Program-made: the position numbers and the translations under genes
From: Bacteroidales bacterium
Lineage (GTDB): Bacteria > Bacteroidota > Bacteroidia > Bacteroidales > Muribaculaceae
Length of the DNA stretch: 24,316 nucleotides
Assembly (NCBI GenBank): GCA_004557195.1
Contig: SFER01000018.1
Span: 1-24,316, forward strand
Direction of reading: 5' to 3'
Part shown: positions 1-6,197 of the stretch, piece by piece
Layout: the number at the start of each line of letters is the position of its first letter
How positions within the stretch are numbered: position 1 is the stretch's first letter
Notes under the pieces: model-generated
Seen by the model: the letters and a program-made list of their open reading frames with translations, nothing else
Database searches by the model: none
Told to the model about the DNA's origin: nothing

Positions 1-1
1 G

Positions 2-739
2 TCTCAGTCTGACTGCGTGGTTATTATACCCACCTACAACGAAAAGGAGAATATCGAGGCGATTATCAAGGCGGTCCTCGGTCTTTCTCATCAGTTTGAC
101 ATTCTTGTTATCGATGATAATTCGCCCGATGGCACTGCTGCCATTGTTAAAGGGCTGATTCCTCAGTGCGACAACCGCTTGCACATCTTGGAGCGTAGTG
201 GTAAACTCGGTCTCGGCACCGCCTATATCGCCGGCTTCAAATGGGCTCTCGAGCGCAACTACGAGTATATTGTGGAGATGGATGCCGACTTCTCGCACAA
301 GCCTGCCGATTTGCTTCGCCTCCACGAGGCGTGTGTCAATGGCGCCGATGTGGCTATCGGCTCGAGATATATTACCGGGGTGAATGTGGTAAACTGGCCC
401 ATGGGGCGCGTGCTGATGTCGTATTACGCGTCGGCTTATGTGCGCATTGTTACCGGTATGCCGGTGCGCGACACCACTGCCGGGTTTGTGTGCTGGAGCG
501 CAAAGGTGCTTCGCACTATCCACCTCGACGAAATCAAGTTCAAGGGTTACGCCTTCCAGATTGAGATGAAATTTACAGCCTACAAGTATGGCTTCAAGAT
601 TGTGGAGGTGCCCATCATCTTCGAAAACCGCGTGCTCGGCACGAGCAAGATGAATACGAGCATCTTTGGCGAGGCAGTCTTTGGGGTTATCAACCTCAAA
701 GTGTGCAGCTGGTTTAAGGATTACAAACGCACGGAATGA
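2..739 (+). CDS. Polyprenol-monophosphomannose synthase-like GT2 glycosyltransferase (5' truncated by window edge)
   Basis: This is a GT-A glycosyltransferase of the dolichol-phosphate mannose synthase (DPM1) type. That family transfers a sugar from a nucleotide donor to a polyprenyl phosphate at the cytoplasmic face of the membrane. The IIPTYNEKENI start of the fold, the DDNSPDGT nucleotide-binding loop and MDADFSHKP (DxD-type metal site) are all visible. There is no C-terminal membrane domain, so it resembles soluble DPM1 rather than ArnC or GtrB. The frame is open to the left edge (codons at 2-16 read S-Q-S-D-C). A GTG at position 17 lies inside the first beta strand, so the true start is almost certainly a Met just outside the window. 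The stop overlaps the next gene's ATG (ATGA at 736-739), which implies translational coupling with dihydroorotase. The exact sugar is not determinable. Confidence 0.9.
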   Translation, partial: SQSDCVVIIPTYNEKENIEAIIKAVLGLSHQFDILVIDDNSPDGTAAIVKGLIPQCDNRLHILERSGKLGLGTAYIAGFKWALERNYEYIVEMDADFSHKPADLLRLHEACVNGADVAIGSRYITGVNVVNWPMGRVLMSYYASAYVRIVTGMPVRDTTAGFVCWSAKVLRTIHLDEIKFKGYAFQIEMKFTAYKYGFKIVEVPIIFENRVLGTSKMNTSIFGEAVFGVINLKVCSWFKDYKRTE

Positions 740-2076
740 TTACGATACATAATGCCAGGATTGTGAACCTGGGTAGGGAATACACCGGCTATGTGGCAAT
801 TGACGGTGAGTTTATCCATGCTATGGGCGATGGTGCGGCTCCCGAAGCGCTTCTTGCCGCGTCGCAGGAGGTGATAGATGCCGCCGGGATGCTTCTCATC
901 CCCGGGTGTATCGACGACCATGTGCATTTTCGTGAGCCGGGGCTTACCCACAAGGCGGATATCGCAAGCGAGTCGCGCGCTGCCGTGGCAGGCGGCGTAA
1001 CCTCGTATATGGATATGCCCAACACCAAGCCACTCACTATCACCGCCGAGGCTCTCGAGGAGAAATTCGACATCGCAGCGCGCTCGTCGGTGGCTAATTA
1101 CAGTTTTTTCATCGGTGCGACCAACGACAATATCGACACCTTGCTCTCTATCGACAACAAGCGTGTGGCTGGTGTGAAATTGTTTCTTGGCTCCTCCACC
1201 GGAAATATGCTGGTGGACGAAAGCGACGTGCTGCACAGGCTGTTCAGGGAATGCCGCACGCTCATCTCGGTGCACTCCGAGGACGAGGCGATAATCCGCG
1301 AGCGCCGCGCGTTCTATACCGGGCGATTTGGTGAAGACCTTTCGGTGTTCTATCATCCGCTCATCCGCAGTGCCGAGGCGTGCTATGTGTGCACCGAGCG
1401 CGCAGTGGAACTGGCGCGCAGATATGGCACACGGCTCCATGTGGCGCACATCTCCACAGCCCGCGAGTTGGAGCTGTTTTGGGCTGAGCCGCTACTGGAT
1501 AAGCGCATCACAGCCGAGGCTTGTGTGCACCACCTCTGGTTTACCGACAACGATTATGCCTCGCTCGGCACCCGCATAAAGTGCAATCCGGCAATCAAGA
1601 CCACTGCCGACCGCAACGCGTTGCGCGATGCCGTGAACAACGGCGCTATCGACCTTATCGCCACCGACCACGCTCCGCATCTGCTCAGCGAGAAGCAGGG
1701 TGGCGCGCTCACGGCGGCTTCCGGCTCCCCCTATGTGCAGTTCTCGCTCATCATGATGCTCGAACTGGTGCGCCAAGGGGTGTTCTCCACGGTTACCGTG
1801 GTGGAGAAGATGTGCCATGCACCGGCGATGCTCTACAACATCGACCGCCGCGGCATTCTCCGCCCCGGATACTATGCCGACATAGTGCTAATCGACACCA
1901 ATACGCGCCACACCGTCACCAAGGAGGATGTTCTCTCGAAATGCGGTTGGTCGCCGCTCGAAGGAACCACGTTTCACAGCCGTGTGGTTAAAACTTTTGT
2001 CAACGGTAAGTGTATATATAGCGATGGCGTTGTTGCCGACAACCTCGCATCGCATCCGCTAAAATTCAATAGATAG
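736..2076 (+). CDS. pyrC: Dihydroorotase (class I type)
   Basis: Dihydroorotase is a zinc amidohydrolase that interconverts carbamoyl-aspartate and dihydroorotate, the third step of de novo pyrimidine synthesis, in the cytoplasm. The 446-residue protein carries the HxH metal pair at H62/H64 in DHVHFREPG (the class I signature), a lysine at K148 (GVKLFLGSSTG) that could be the carbamylated bridging ligand, H180 (SVHSEDE), H238 (HVAHIST), and the catalytic aspartate D311 in ATDHAPH. All expected active-site residues are present, so it is probably active and not a pseudo-DHOase. The start overlaps the upstream glycosyltransferase stop by 4 bp, and the Ca2+-ATPase gene begins 6 bp after its stop, so the three genes probably share a transcript. 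Related amidohydrolases such as allantoinase or hydantoinase are less likely given the FREPG motif. Confidence 0.93.
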   Translation: MITIHNARIVNLGREYTGYVAIDGEFIHAMGDGAAPEALLAASQEVIDAAGMLLIPGCIDDHVHFREPGLTHKADIASESRAAVAGGVTSYMDMPNTKPLTITAEALEEKFDIAARSSVANYSFFIGATNDNIDTLLSIDNKRVAGVKLFLGSSTGNMLVDESDVLHRLFRECRTLISVHSEDEAIIRERRAFYTGRFGEDLSVFYHPLIRSAEACYVCTERAVELARRYGTRLHVAHISTARELELFWAEPLLDKRITAEACVHHLWFTDNDYASLGTRIKCNPAIKTTADRNALRDAVNNGAIDLIATDHAPHLLSEKQGGALTAASGSPYVQFSLIMMLELVRQGVFSTVTVVEKMCHAPAMLYNIDRRGILRPGYYADIVLIDTNTRHTVTKEDVLSKCGWSPLEGTTFHSRVVKTFVNGKCIYSDGVVADNLASHPLKFNR

Positions 2077-2082
2077 GAGAGA

Positions 2083-4767
2083 ATGAACAAGATTGAAATA
2101 AAGAAACTTGGACTCACCACCGCGCAAGTGGAGGAGAGCCGACGATTGCATGGAGCCAACCTGCTCACACCGCCACCCAAGGCGTCGGTGTGGTCGCAGT
2201 TTATAGAGAAATTCAACGACCCGCTCATCAAGATACTCCTTGTGGCGTTGTTGCTCTCGATAGGCATCTCGTTCTACGAGGTGTTCTCGCTCGACAAGGG
2301 GCTGCATGTGTTTCTTGAGCCTGCCGGCATCTTTGTGGCGATAATGCTCGCCACCGTGATAGGTTTTATCCTGGAATTGAGCGCAAACAAGAAGTTTGAG
2401 ATGCTCAGCAAGTTCAACGACGACATCCCGGTGAAGGTGATGCGCAACGGAGCCATCACCCAGGTGCCGCGCCGAGACATTGTGGTGGGCGACATCGTGC
2501 TTGTGGAGGCAGGGGAGAAAATCCCCGCCGACGGCACATTGCTCGACTCGGTGTCGCTCATAGTCAATGAGAGTTCGCTCACCGGCGAACCCTCGGCAGT
2601 GAAATCCCACCTCCCCGAGATGGCAAAACCCGAAGCCACCTATCCCACCAATATGTTGCTCCGCGGCTCCTCGTTGAGCGAGGGGAGCGGTGTGTTGCGC
2701 ATCGAGCGGGTGGGCGATGCCACCGAATACGGCAAAGTGTTTGAGTCGGCTCAAATCGACAACGGAGTGAAGACACCGCTCTCGCTGCAACTCGAAAGGC
2801 TCGGAAAACTCATCTCCTATGCCAGCTACGCCATCGGCGCGCTCATCGTGGTGGGACGTCTCGCCATCTACGACTATGCGCCGTTTGAAATCTTCGACTT
2901 TATCAACTATTTCCTCGTTACGATAATGCTTGCGGTTACGCTCATCGTGGTGTCGGTGCCCGAAGGGCTCCCCATGAGCATCACCCTGAGCCTCGCTTTG
3001 AGTATGCGTAGAATGCTCGCCACCAACAACCTGGTGCGCAAGATGCACGCCTGCGAGACAATGGGGGCAACCACCGTAATCTGCACCGACAAGACCGGAA
3101 CTCTCACGCAAAACCGCATGAGTGTGCACGAAGCGATGTTTGCGCAGCTTGAGCAGGAGATAACCGAATCGATTGCCTGCAATTCGTCGGCACACCTCGA
3201 CCGCACCGGCGGCAAAGTGAGCGTGATAGGCAACCCCACCGAGGGTGCGTTGCTTCTGTGGCTCGACAACGAGGGGACCGACTATCTCGCTGTGCGCGAG
3301 CAGTGCCGCGTGATTGCGCAGGTGCCTTTCTCCACCGAGCGCAAATTCATGGCAACCGAGGTGGAAAGTCCGACGCTTGGCAGGCGAATGCTCTATGTGA
3401 AAGGTGCTCCTGAAATACTCCTGCGCAATGCCGCCGCCTTTGCCCCCGGGTGCGACCGTGCCACCATCGAGGCAAAACTTGCCGAATATCAAGGCAAAGC
3501 GATGCGCACACTCGGATTTGCCTATGCCGAAGTGCCCGCGGACGCCGCAGCCATTGTCGATGGCAATGTGGCTCTGCCGCTCACCTTCATAGGAATCACA
3601 GCAATCAGCGACCCTGTGCGCGAGGAGGTTCCCGACGCTATTAAGATGTGTGTAAAAGCCGGAATCGACGTGAAAATCGTTACCGGCGACACCCCCGGCA
3701 CCGCTATGGAGATTGGGCGGCAAGTGGGGCTGTGGAGCGACTCTTGCACCGCTTCGCAACACATCTCCGGACCCGATTTCGCAGCCCTCAGCGACGACGA
3801 GGCGTCTAAGATAGTGAAAGCGCTCAAAATCATGTCGCGCGCCCGACCGTCCGACAAGGCTCGCCTTGTGCAACTGCTTCAGCAACAGCGCGAAGTGGTG
3901 GCGGTTACCGGCGATGGCACCAACGATGCCCCGGCTCTCAATGCCGCACAGGTGGGGTTGTCGATGGGCGACGGCACATCGGTAGCCAAGGAGGCGAGCG
4001 ACATCACCATCCTCGACAATTCGTTTGCCAGCATCACGCGCGCCGTGATGTGGGGGCGCTCCCTCTACCAGAACATACAGCGGTTTATTCTCTTCCAACT
4101 CACCGTGAACGTGGTAGCCTGCCTCATTGTGCTTATCGGCGCATTCACCAGCAAGCAATCGCCCCTCACGGTAACGCAAATGCTCTGGGTAAACCTGATA
4201 ATGGACACATTTGCCGCACTTGCGCTCTCGTCGCTACCGCCGTCGGAGGATGTGATGGACAGCAAGCCGCGCCGTCCGAGCGATTTCATCATCACTCGCT
4301 CGATGGCTTGGTTTATCATAGGAATAGGACTCGCTTTTGTGGCGGTGCTCTTCGGCTTCATGCAGTATCTGCACCAGTGCCCGCTCGACTCGATAACCGA
4401 CTTCGAAATCGGCGACTATTTTGCCAATTTCTTCAATTTCCACTACACCAAGAACGACTTCATCAGTGCTCACGAACTCACATATTTCTTCACATTCTTT
4501 GTCGCTCTCCAGTTCTGGAACCTGTTCAATGCAAAATCGTTCATGACCGGACACACCGCATTCTACAAGGCAACCGAAAGTAAAGTGTTCTTTTTTACGC
4601 TTTTAATGATATTTTTCGGACAAATTCTCATTATTTACTGTGGTGGAGAGATGTTCAACGTGGAGGCAATTAATTTTGTTGATTTTTTGTGTATCTTTGC
4701 AGTAGCATCGGTTGTGTGGATTGGCGGAGAGGTGTTCCGTTCGTTCCGCCGATTGAGGAAACTTTAA
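2083..4767 (+). CDS. Calcium-transporting P-type ATPase, PMCA type (P2B-like)
   Basis: This is a cation pump of the inner membrane, most likely exporting Ca2+. The 894-residue protein has the full P2 ATPase layout: N-terminal cation-ATPase domain, TGEP actuator loop (T167-G168-E169), M4 motif PEGLP at 293-297, phosphorylation site DKTGTLT with D336, hinge GDGTNDAP at 610-617, and M6 motif NLIMD with N704 and D708. M5 reads FQLTVNVVA, as in PMCA pumps. It lacks the glutamate that forms the second Ca2+ site in SERCA, so a single Ca2+ per cycle is inferred. Near residues 760-800 an unusually long loop follows M7 (LHQCPLDSITDFEIGDYFAN). AGGAGA at 2075-2080 is a Shine-Dalgarno-like sequence supporting the ATG at 2083. 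Another divalent cation such as Mn2+ cannot be excluded. Confidence 0.92.
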   Translation: MNKIEIKKLGLTTAQVEESRRLHGANLLTPPPKASVWSQFIEKFNDPLIKILLVALLLSIGISFYEVFSLDKGLHVFLEPAGIFVAIMLATVIGFILELSANKKFEMLSKFNDDIPVKVMRNGAITQVPRRDIVVGDIVLVEAGEKIPADGTLLDSVSLIVNESSLTGEPSAVKSHLPEMAKPEATYPTNMLLRGSSLSEGSGVLRIERVGDATEYGKVFESAQIDNGVKTPLSLQLERLGKLISYASYAIGALIVVGRLAIYDYAPFEIFDFINYFLVTIMLAVTLIVVSVPEGLPMSITLSLALSMRRMLATNNLVRKMHACETMGATTVICTDKTGTLTQNRMSVHEAMFAQLEQEITESIACNSSAHLDRTGGKVSVIGNPTEGALLLWLDNEGTDYLAVREQCRVIAQVPFSTERKFMATEVESPTLGRRMLYVKGAPEILLRNAAAFAPGCDRATIEAKLAEYQGKAMRTLGFAYAEVPADAAAIVDGNVALPLTFIGITAISDPVREEVPDAIKMCVKAGIDVKIVTGDTPGTAMEIGRQVGLWSDSCTASQHISGPDFAALSDDEASKIVKALKIMSRARPSDKARLVQLLQQQREVVAVTGDGTNDAPALNAAQVGLSMGDGTSVAKEASDITILDNSFASITRAVMWGRSLYQNIQRFILFQLTVNVVACLIVLIGAFTSKQSPLTVTQMLWVNLIMDTFAALALSSLPPSEDVMDSKPRRPSDFIITRSMAWFIIGIGLAFVAVLFGFMQYLHQCPLDSITDFEIGDYFANFFNFHYTKNDFISAHELTYFFTFFVALQFWNLFNAKSFMTGHTAFYKATESKVFFFTLLMIFFGQILIIYCGGEMFNVEAINFVDFLCIFAVASVVWIGGEVFRSFRRLRKL
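4692..4699 (+). promoter_or_regulatory. Possible Bacteroidales -7 element for the outer-membrane barrel gene
   Basis: TATCTTTG matches TAnnTTTG exactly and lies in a noticeably AT-rich stretch at the 3' end of the ATPase gene, about 80 bp before the barrel gene. No good TTTG -33 box sits 19-20 bp upstream (a TTTG at 4675-4678 is too close). This is only a weak call for an internal promoter. Confidence 0.3.
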
Positions 4768-4779
4768 AAAACAGACACA

Positions 4780-5433
4780 ATGAAACGCATATTTTCAATA
4801 GTATTGACGCTCTTGACCCTTGTTGCAACAACCTCAGCTCAATCCTCGTTTAACAATGCCGCCTATGCCGCTGCCACCAGCGGAGGCTCCTACAAAGGCT
4901 TTCTCGAAGCAGGATACCTTGCCGGTTTTGGCGACTACAAAGCCAATATGCTCGAGATTCTCACCACTCACGGTGCGGCATTCACCCCCAATTTCTTCAT
5001 CGGAGCGGGACTTGGAGCCACTGTCTTGTTCACTAAGGACAACATCACTTGGTGGGACAAATATCCGCAGGGGAATCACGAAAGCCAACCCGGAACAACA
5101 GCCGTGATGATACCATTGTATGCCGACTTGCGCTACACCTTTGGCAACGGCGGCATACAGCCATTCTTGGAGTGCAAAATCGGAGCGTCGCTCCTGGTAA
5201 GCTCGAGTTACATTGCAGTGGGCGACCGCTACATCGACGACGATGCCAGCATGTACATCAGCCCCACAATCGGTTTCCGATTCCCGCTGGGCACTAAATC
5301 GGCGATAAACCTCGGTGTAACCTACACACTCATTTCACAGCGCCTCTACTATTACAACGAGTACAATTTCGGTGTGAACGATTCGGGCGGCATTATCAAC
5401 GCCGTTGGTGCCCGCCTTCAAATCGAGTGGTAA
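4780..5433 (+). CDS. Small outer-membrane beta-barrel protein, unknown function
   Basis: The 217-residue protein begins with a signal peptide (MKRIFSIVLTLLTLVATTSA, likely cleaved before Q21). Its remainder is glycine- and aromatic-rich with alternating strands such as GFLEAGYLAGFGDY, FTPNFFIGAGLGATVLF and INLGVTYTLISQRLYYY. It ends in ARLQIEW, with the terminal aromatic typical of outer-membrane beta barrels recognised by the BAM machinery. The pattern resembles the general outer-membrane protein beta-barrel (OmpW/OprF N-domain-like) class, about eight strands. It follows the Ca2+-ATPase by 12 bp, so it may be co-transcribed, though a separate promoter inside the ATPase 3' end is possible. 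Function cannot be assigned; there is no TonB box, plug domain or OmpA peptidoglycan domain. Confidence 0.75.
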   Translation: MKRIFSIVLTLLTLVATTSAQSSFNNAAYAAATSGGSYKGFLEAGYLAGFGDYKANMLEILTTHGAAFTPNFFIGAGLGATVLFTKDNITWWDKYPQGNHESQPGTTAVMIPLYADLRYTFGNGGIQPFLECKIGASLLVSSSYIAVGDRYIDDDASMYISPTIGFRFPLGTKSAINLGVTYTLISQRLYYYNEYNFGVNDSGGIINAVGARLQIEW

Positions 5434-5436
5434 CCC

Positions 5437-5484
5437 CTAACTGCCGGCGAGGTGCTTCTTCACCCGATTGTAGGTGCGCACCGA
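5437..5484 (-). pseudogene. Remnant of the 3' end of an AraC-family regulator gene
   Basis: On the minus strand this stretch reads SVRTYNRVKKHLAGS followed by a stop at 5439-5437. That is the last helix of an AraC-type DNA-binding domain. The intact neighbouring gene ends SVRSYNRVKKHLADEK. Upstream of SVR the frame no longer resembles AraC (it lacks the GFG preceding it), so only about 15 codons survive. It is either the leftover of a tandem paralogue or the displaced original 3' end of the neighbouring gene after an insertion (see the flanking repeat). Confidence 0.7.
5445..5484. repeat. Left copy of 40-bp direct repeat flanking the toxin-antitoxin module
   Basis: Positions 5445-5484 match 6209-6248 at 39 of 40 bases in the same orientation. 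The first 30 bases are identical, followed by a single T/A difference, then 9 identical bases. Similarity ends abruptly on both sides. The two copies are 764 bp apart and enclose the toxin and antitoxin genes. Confidence 0.9.
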
Positions 5485-5522
5485 AATCAATAATTTTATG
5501 ATTATTCACTGAAATTACATTT

Positions 5523-5548
5523 AAAAGTTGCATGATTAGACAACTTTT
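5523..5548. promoter_or_regulatory. Perfect 8-bp inverted repeat, probable toxin-antitoxin operator
   Basis: AAAAGTTG at 5523-5530 and CAACTTTT at 5541-5548 are exact reverse complements with a 10-bp spacer, so the half-sites are 18 bp centre to centre. The repeat overlaps the probable -33 box and abuts the -7 box of the toxin promoter. This is the usual position for an autoregulatory operator bound by a HigA-type antitoxin dimer. Operator function is inferred from position and symmetry only. Confidence 0.6.
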
Positions 5549-5558
5549 GCTATTTTTG
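5527..5558 (+). promoter_or_regulatory. Bacteroidales-type promoter of the toxin-antitoxin genes
   Basis: GTTG (5527-5530), a 20-bp spacer and TATTTTTG (5551-5558) fit the TTTG/TAnnTTTG consensus. The -7 element ends only 4 bp before the toxin ATG at 5563, so transcription would begin at or next to the start codon. Confidence 0.6.
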
Positions 5559-5562
5559 CGCT

Positions 5563-5904
5563 ATGAAACGAAGGATATTGACATACGGTGGTTACTTTGA
5601 GGCATTCATGAACACCTTGAAGGAAAAGGAGCAGGAGAAAATCCAATATGGGCTTCTGTTGCTCAAAACCCAGGATAGGCTTCCCAAGAAGTTTATCAAA
5701 CTAATAAGGAATGGCCTGTATGAGTTGCGTGCTGAATATGGCGGTAACATCTTTCGCGTGTTCTTCATATTCGATGAAGGCTGTATCGTTGTTCTGTTCA
5801 ATGGCTTTCAGAAGAAGAGTCAGAAGACACCATCAAATGAAATTGAAAAAGCATTAAAGATAAAGGAGGCATATTATGCAGACAAACAATCATCAAATCG
5901 TTGA
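5563..5904 (+). CDS. HigB/RelE-like toxin of a type II toxin-antitoxin system (phage Gp49-like family)
   Basis: The 113-residue protein fits the Gp49/HigB-like branch of the RelE/ParE superfamily, typically mRNA endonucleases acting at the ribosome. The family core is recognisable: KIQYGLLLLKTQDRLPKKFIKLI helices, ELRAEYGGNIFRVFFIF strands with R56 and R65, and LFNGFQKKSQKTP with K84/K85 near the expected catalytic surface, followed by a C-terminal helix. Length is normal and nothing is interrupted, so it appears intact. The reverse gene order (toxin before antitoxin) is typical of hig systems. The antitoxin ORF overlaps its 3' end by 29 bp. The alternative start M16 would remove the first helix and strand and is less likely, although the promoter is very close to the ATG. 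Base composition is visibly more AT-rich than the flanking housekeeping genes. Confidence 0.85.
   Translation: MKRRILTYGGYFEAFMNTLKEKEQEKIQYGLLLLKTQDRLPKKFIKLIRNGLYELRAEYGGNIFRVFFIFDEGCIVVLFNGFQKKSQKTPSNEIEKALKIKEAYYADKQSSNR
5862..5869 (+). promoter_or_regulatory. Strong Shine-Dalgarno sequence for the antitoxin gene
   Basis: AAAGGAGG lies 6 bp before the antitoxin ATG at 5876, inside the toxin gene. Such a complete Shine-Dalgarno is uncommon among genes of this window and fixes the antitoxin start. It would favour antitoxin synthesis over the toxin, whose start lacks one. Confidence 0.7.
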
Positions 5905-6121
5905 CTACGACCTTGTCCTTGACCGGAAGTTTGGCAAAGAGGGGACAACTGAGCGTATCAAGGCAGAAGAGGATGCACTCTCATTCTATTCGGGGCAGAT
6001 ACTGCTCAATGCGCGCAAGGAGGCAAAAGTAACCCAAACAGAGTTGGCCAGTGTAGGTGCGTTCTATCGCATCATCAATGCGCTCGGAATGAGGGTGGAG
6101 GTTGTAAAACCGATATATTGA
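5876..6121 (+). CDS. HigA-like antitoxin with an internal deletion of the helix-turn-helix
   Basis: The 81-residue protein has the N-terminal region of the antitoxin partner of Gp49-type toxins (KFGKEGTTER...FYSGQILLNARKEAKVTQTELA). It then jumps directly to the C-terminal part of the same fold (SVGAFYRIINALGMRVEVVKPIY). In Xre/HigA-type homologues about 20 residues normally lie between these blocks: the recognition helix with a SYISRIEKG-like motif. Here they are absent at the junction after A58 (about 6049/6050), with the frame preserved. Full-length relatives are around 100 residues. The toxin-contacting portion may persist, but sequence-specific DNA binding and autoregulation are probably lost. 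The start is set by the strong Shine-Dalgarno and overlaps the toxin gene by 29 bp. It could be called a pseudogene; I keep it as CDS because the frame is open. Confidence 0.75.
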   Translation: MQTNNHQIVDYDLVLDRKFGKEGTTERIKAEEDALSFYSGQILLNARKEAKVTQTELASVGAFYRIINALGMRVEVVKPIY

Positions 6122-6197
6122 GATTTAATCGGATGACGTGAACTTGATACTATGAGATAAAAGATGGCAAAATCGACCTTAGTCTCCTTGATGGCTG

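Noticed and set aside
17..19. GTG as the start codon of the glycosyltransferase
   Set aside because: It lies inside the first conserved strand (VVIIPTYNE) and the frame continues to the window edge, so the gene is simply truncated.
2059..4179. 706-codon open frame on the minus strand opposite the Ca2+-ATPase gene
   Set aside because: Low-complexity His/Arg/Glu-rich translation with no domain, lying exactly antisense to a fully motif-bearing ATPase; a product of the GC-rich codon bias.
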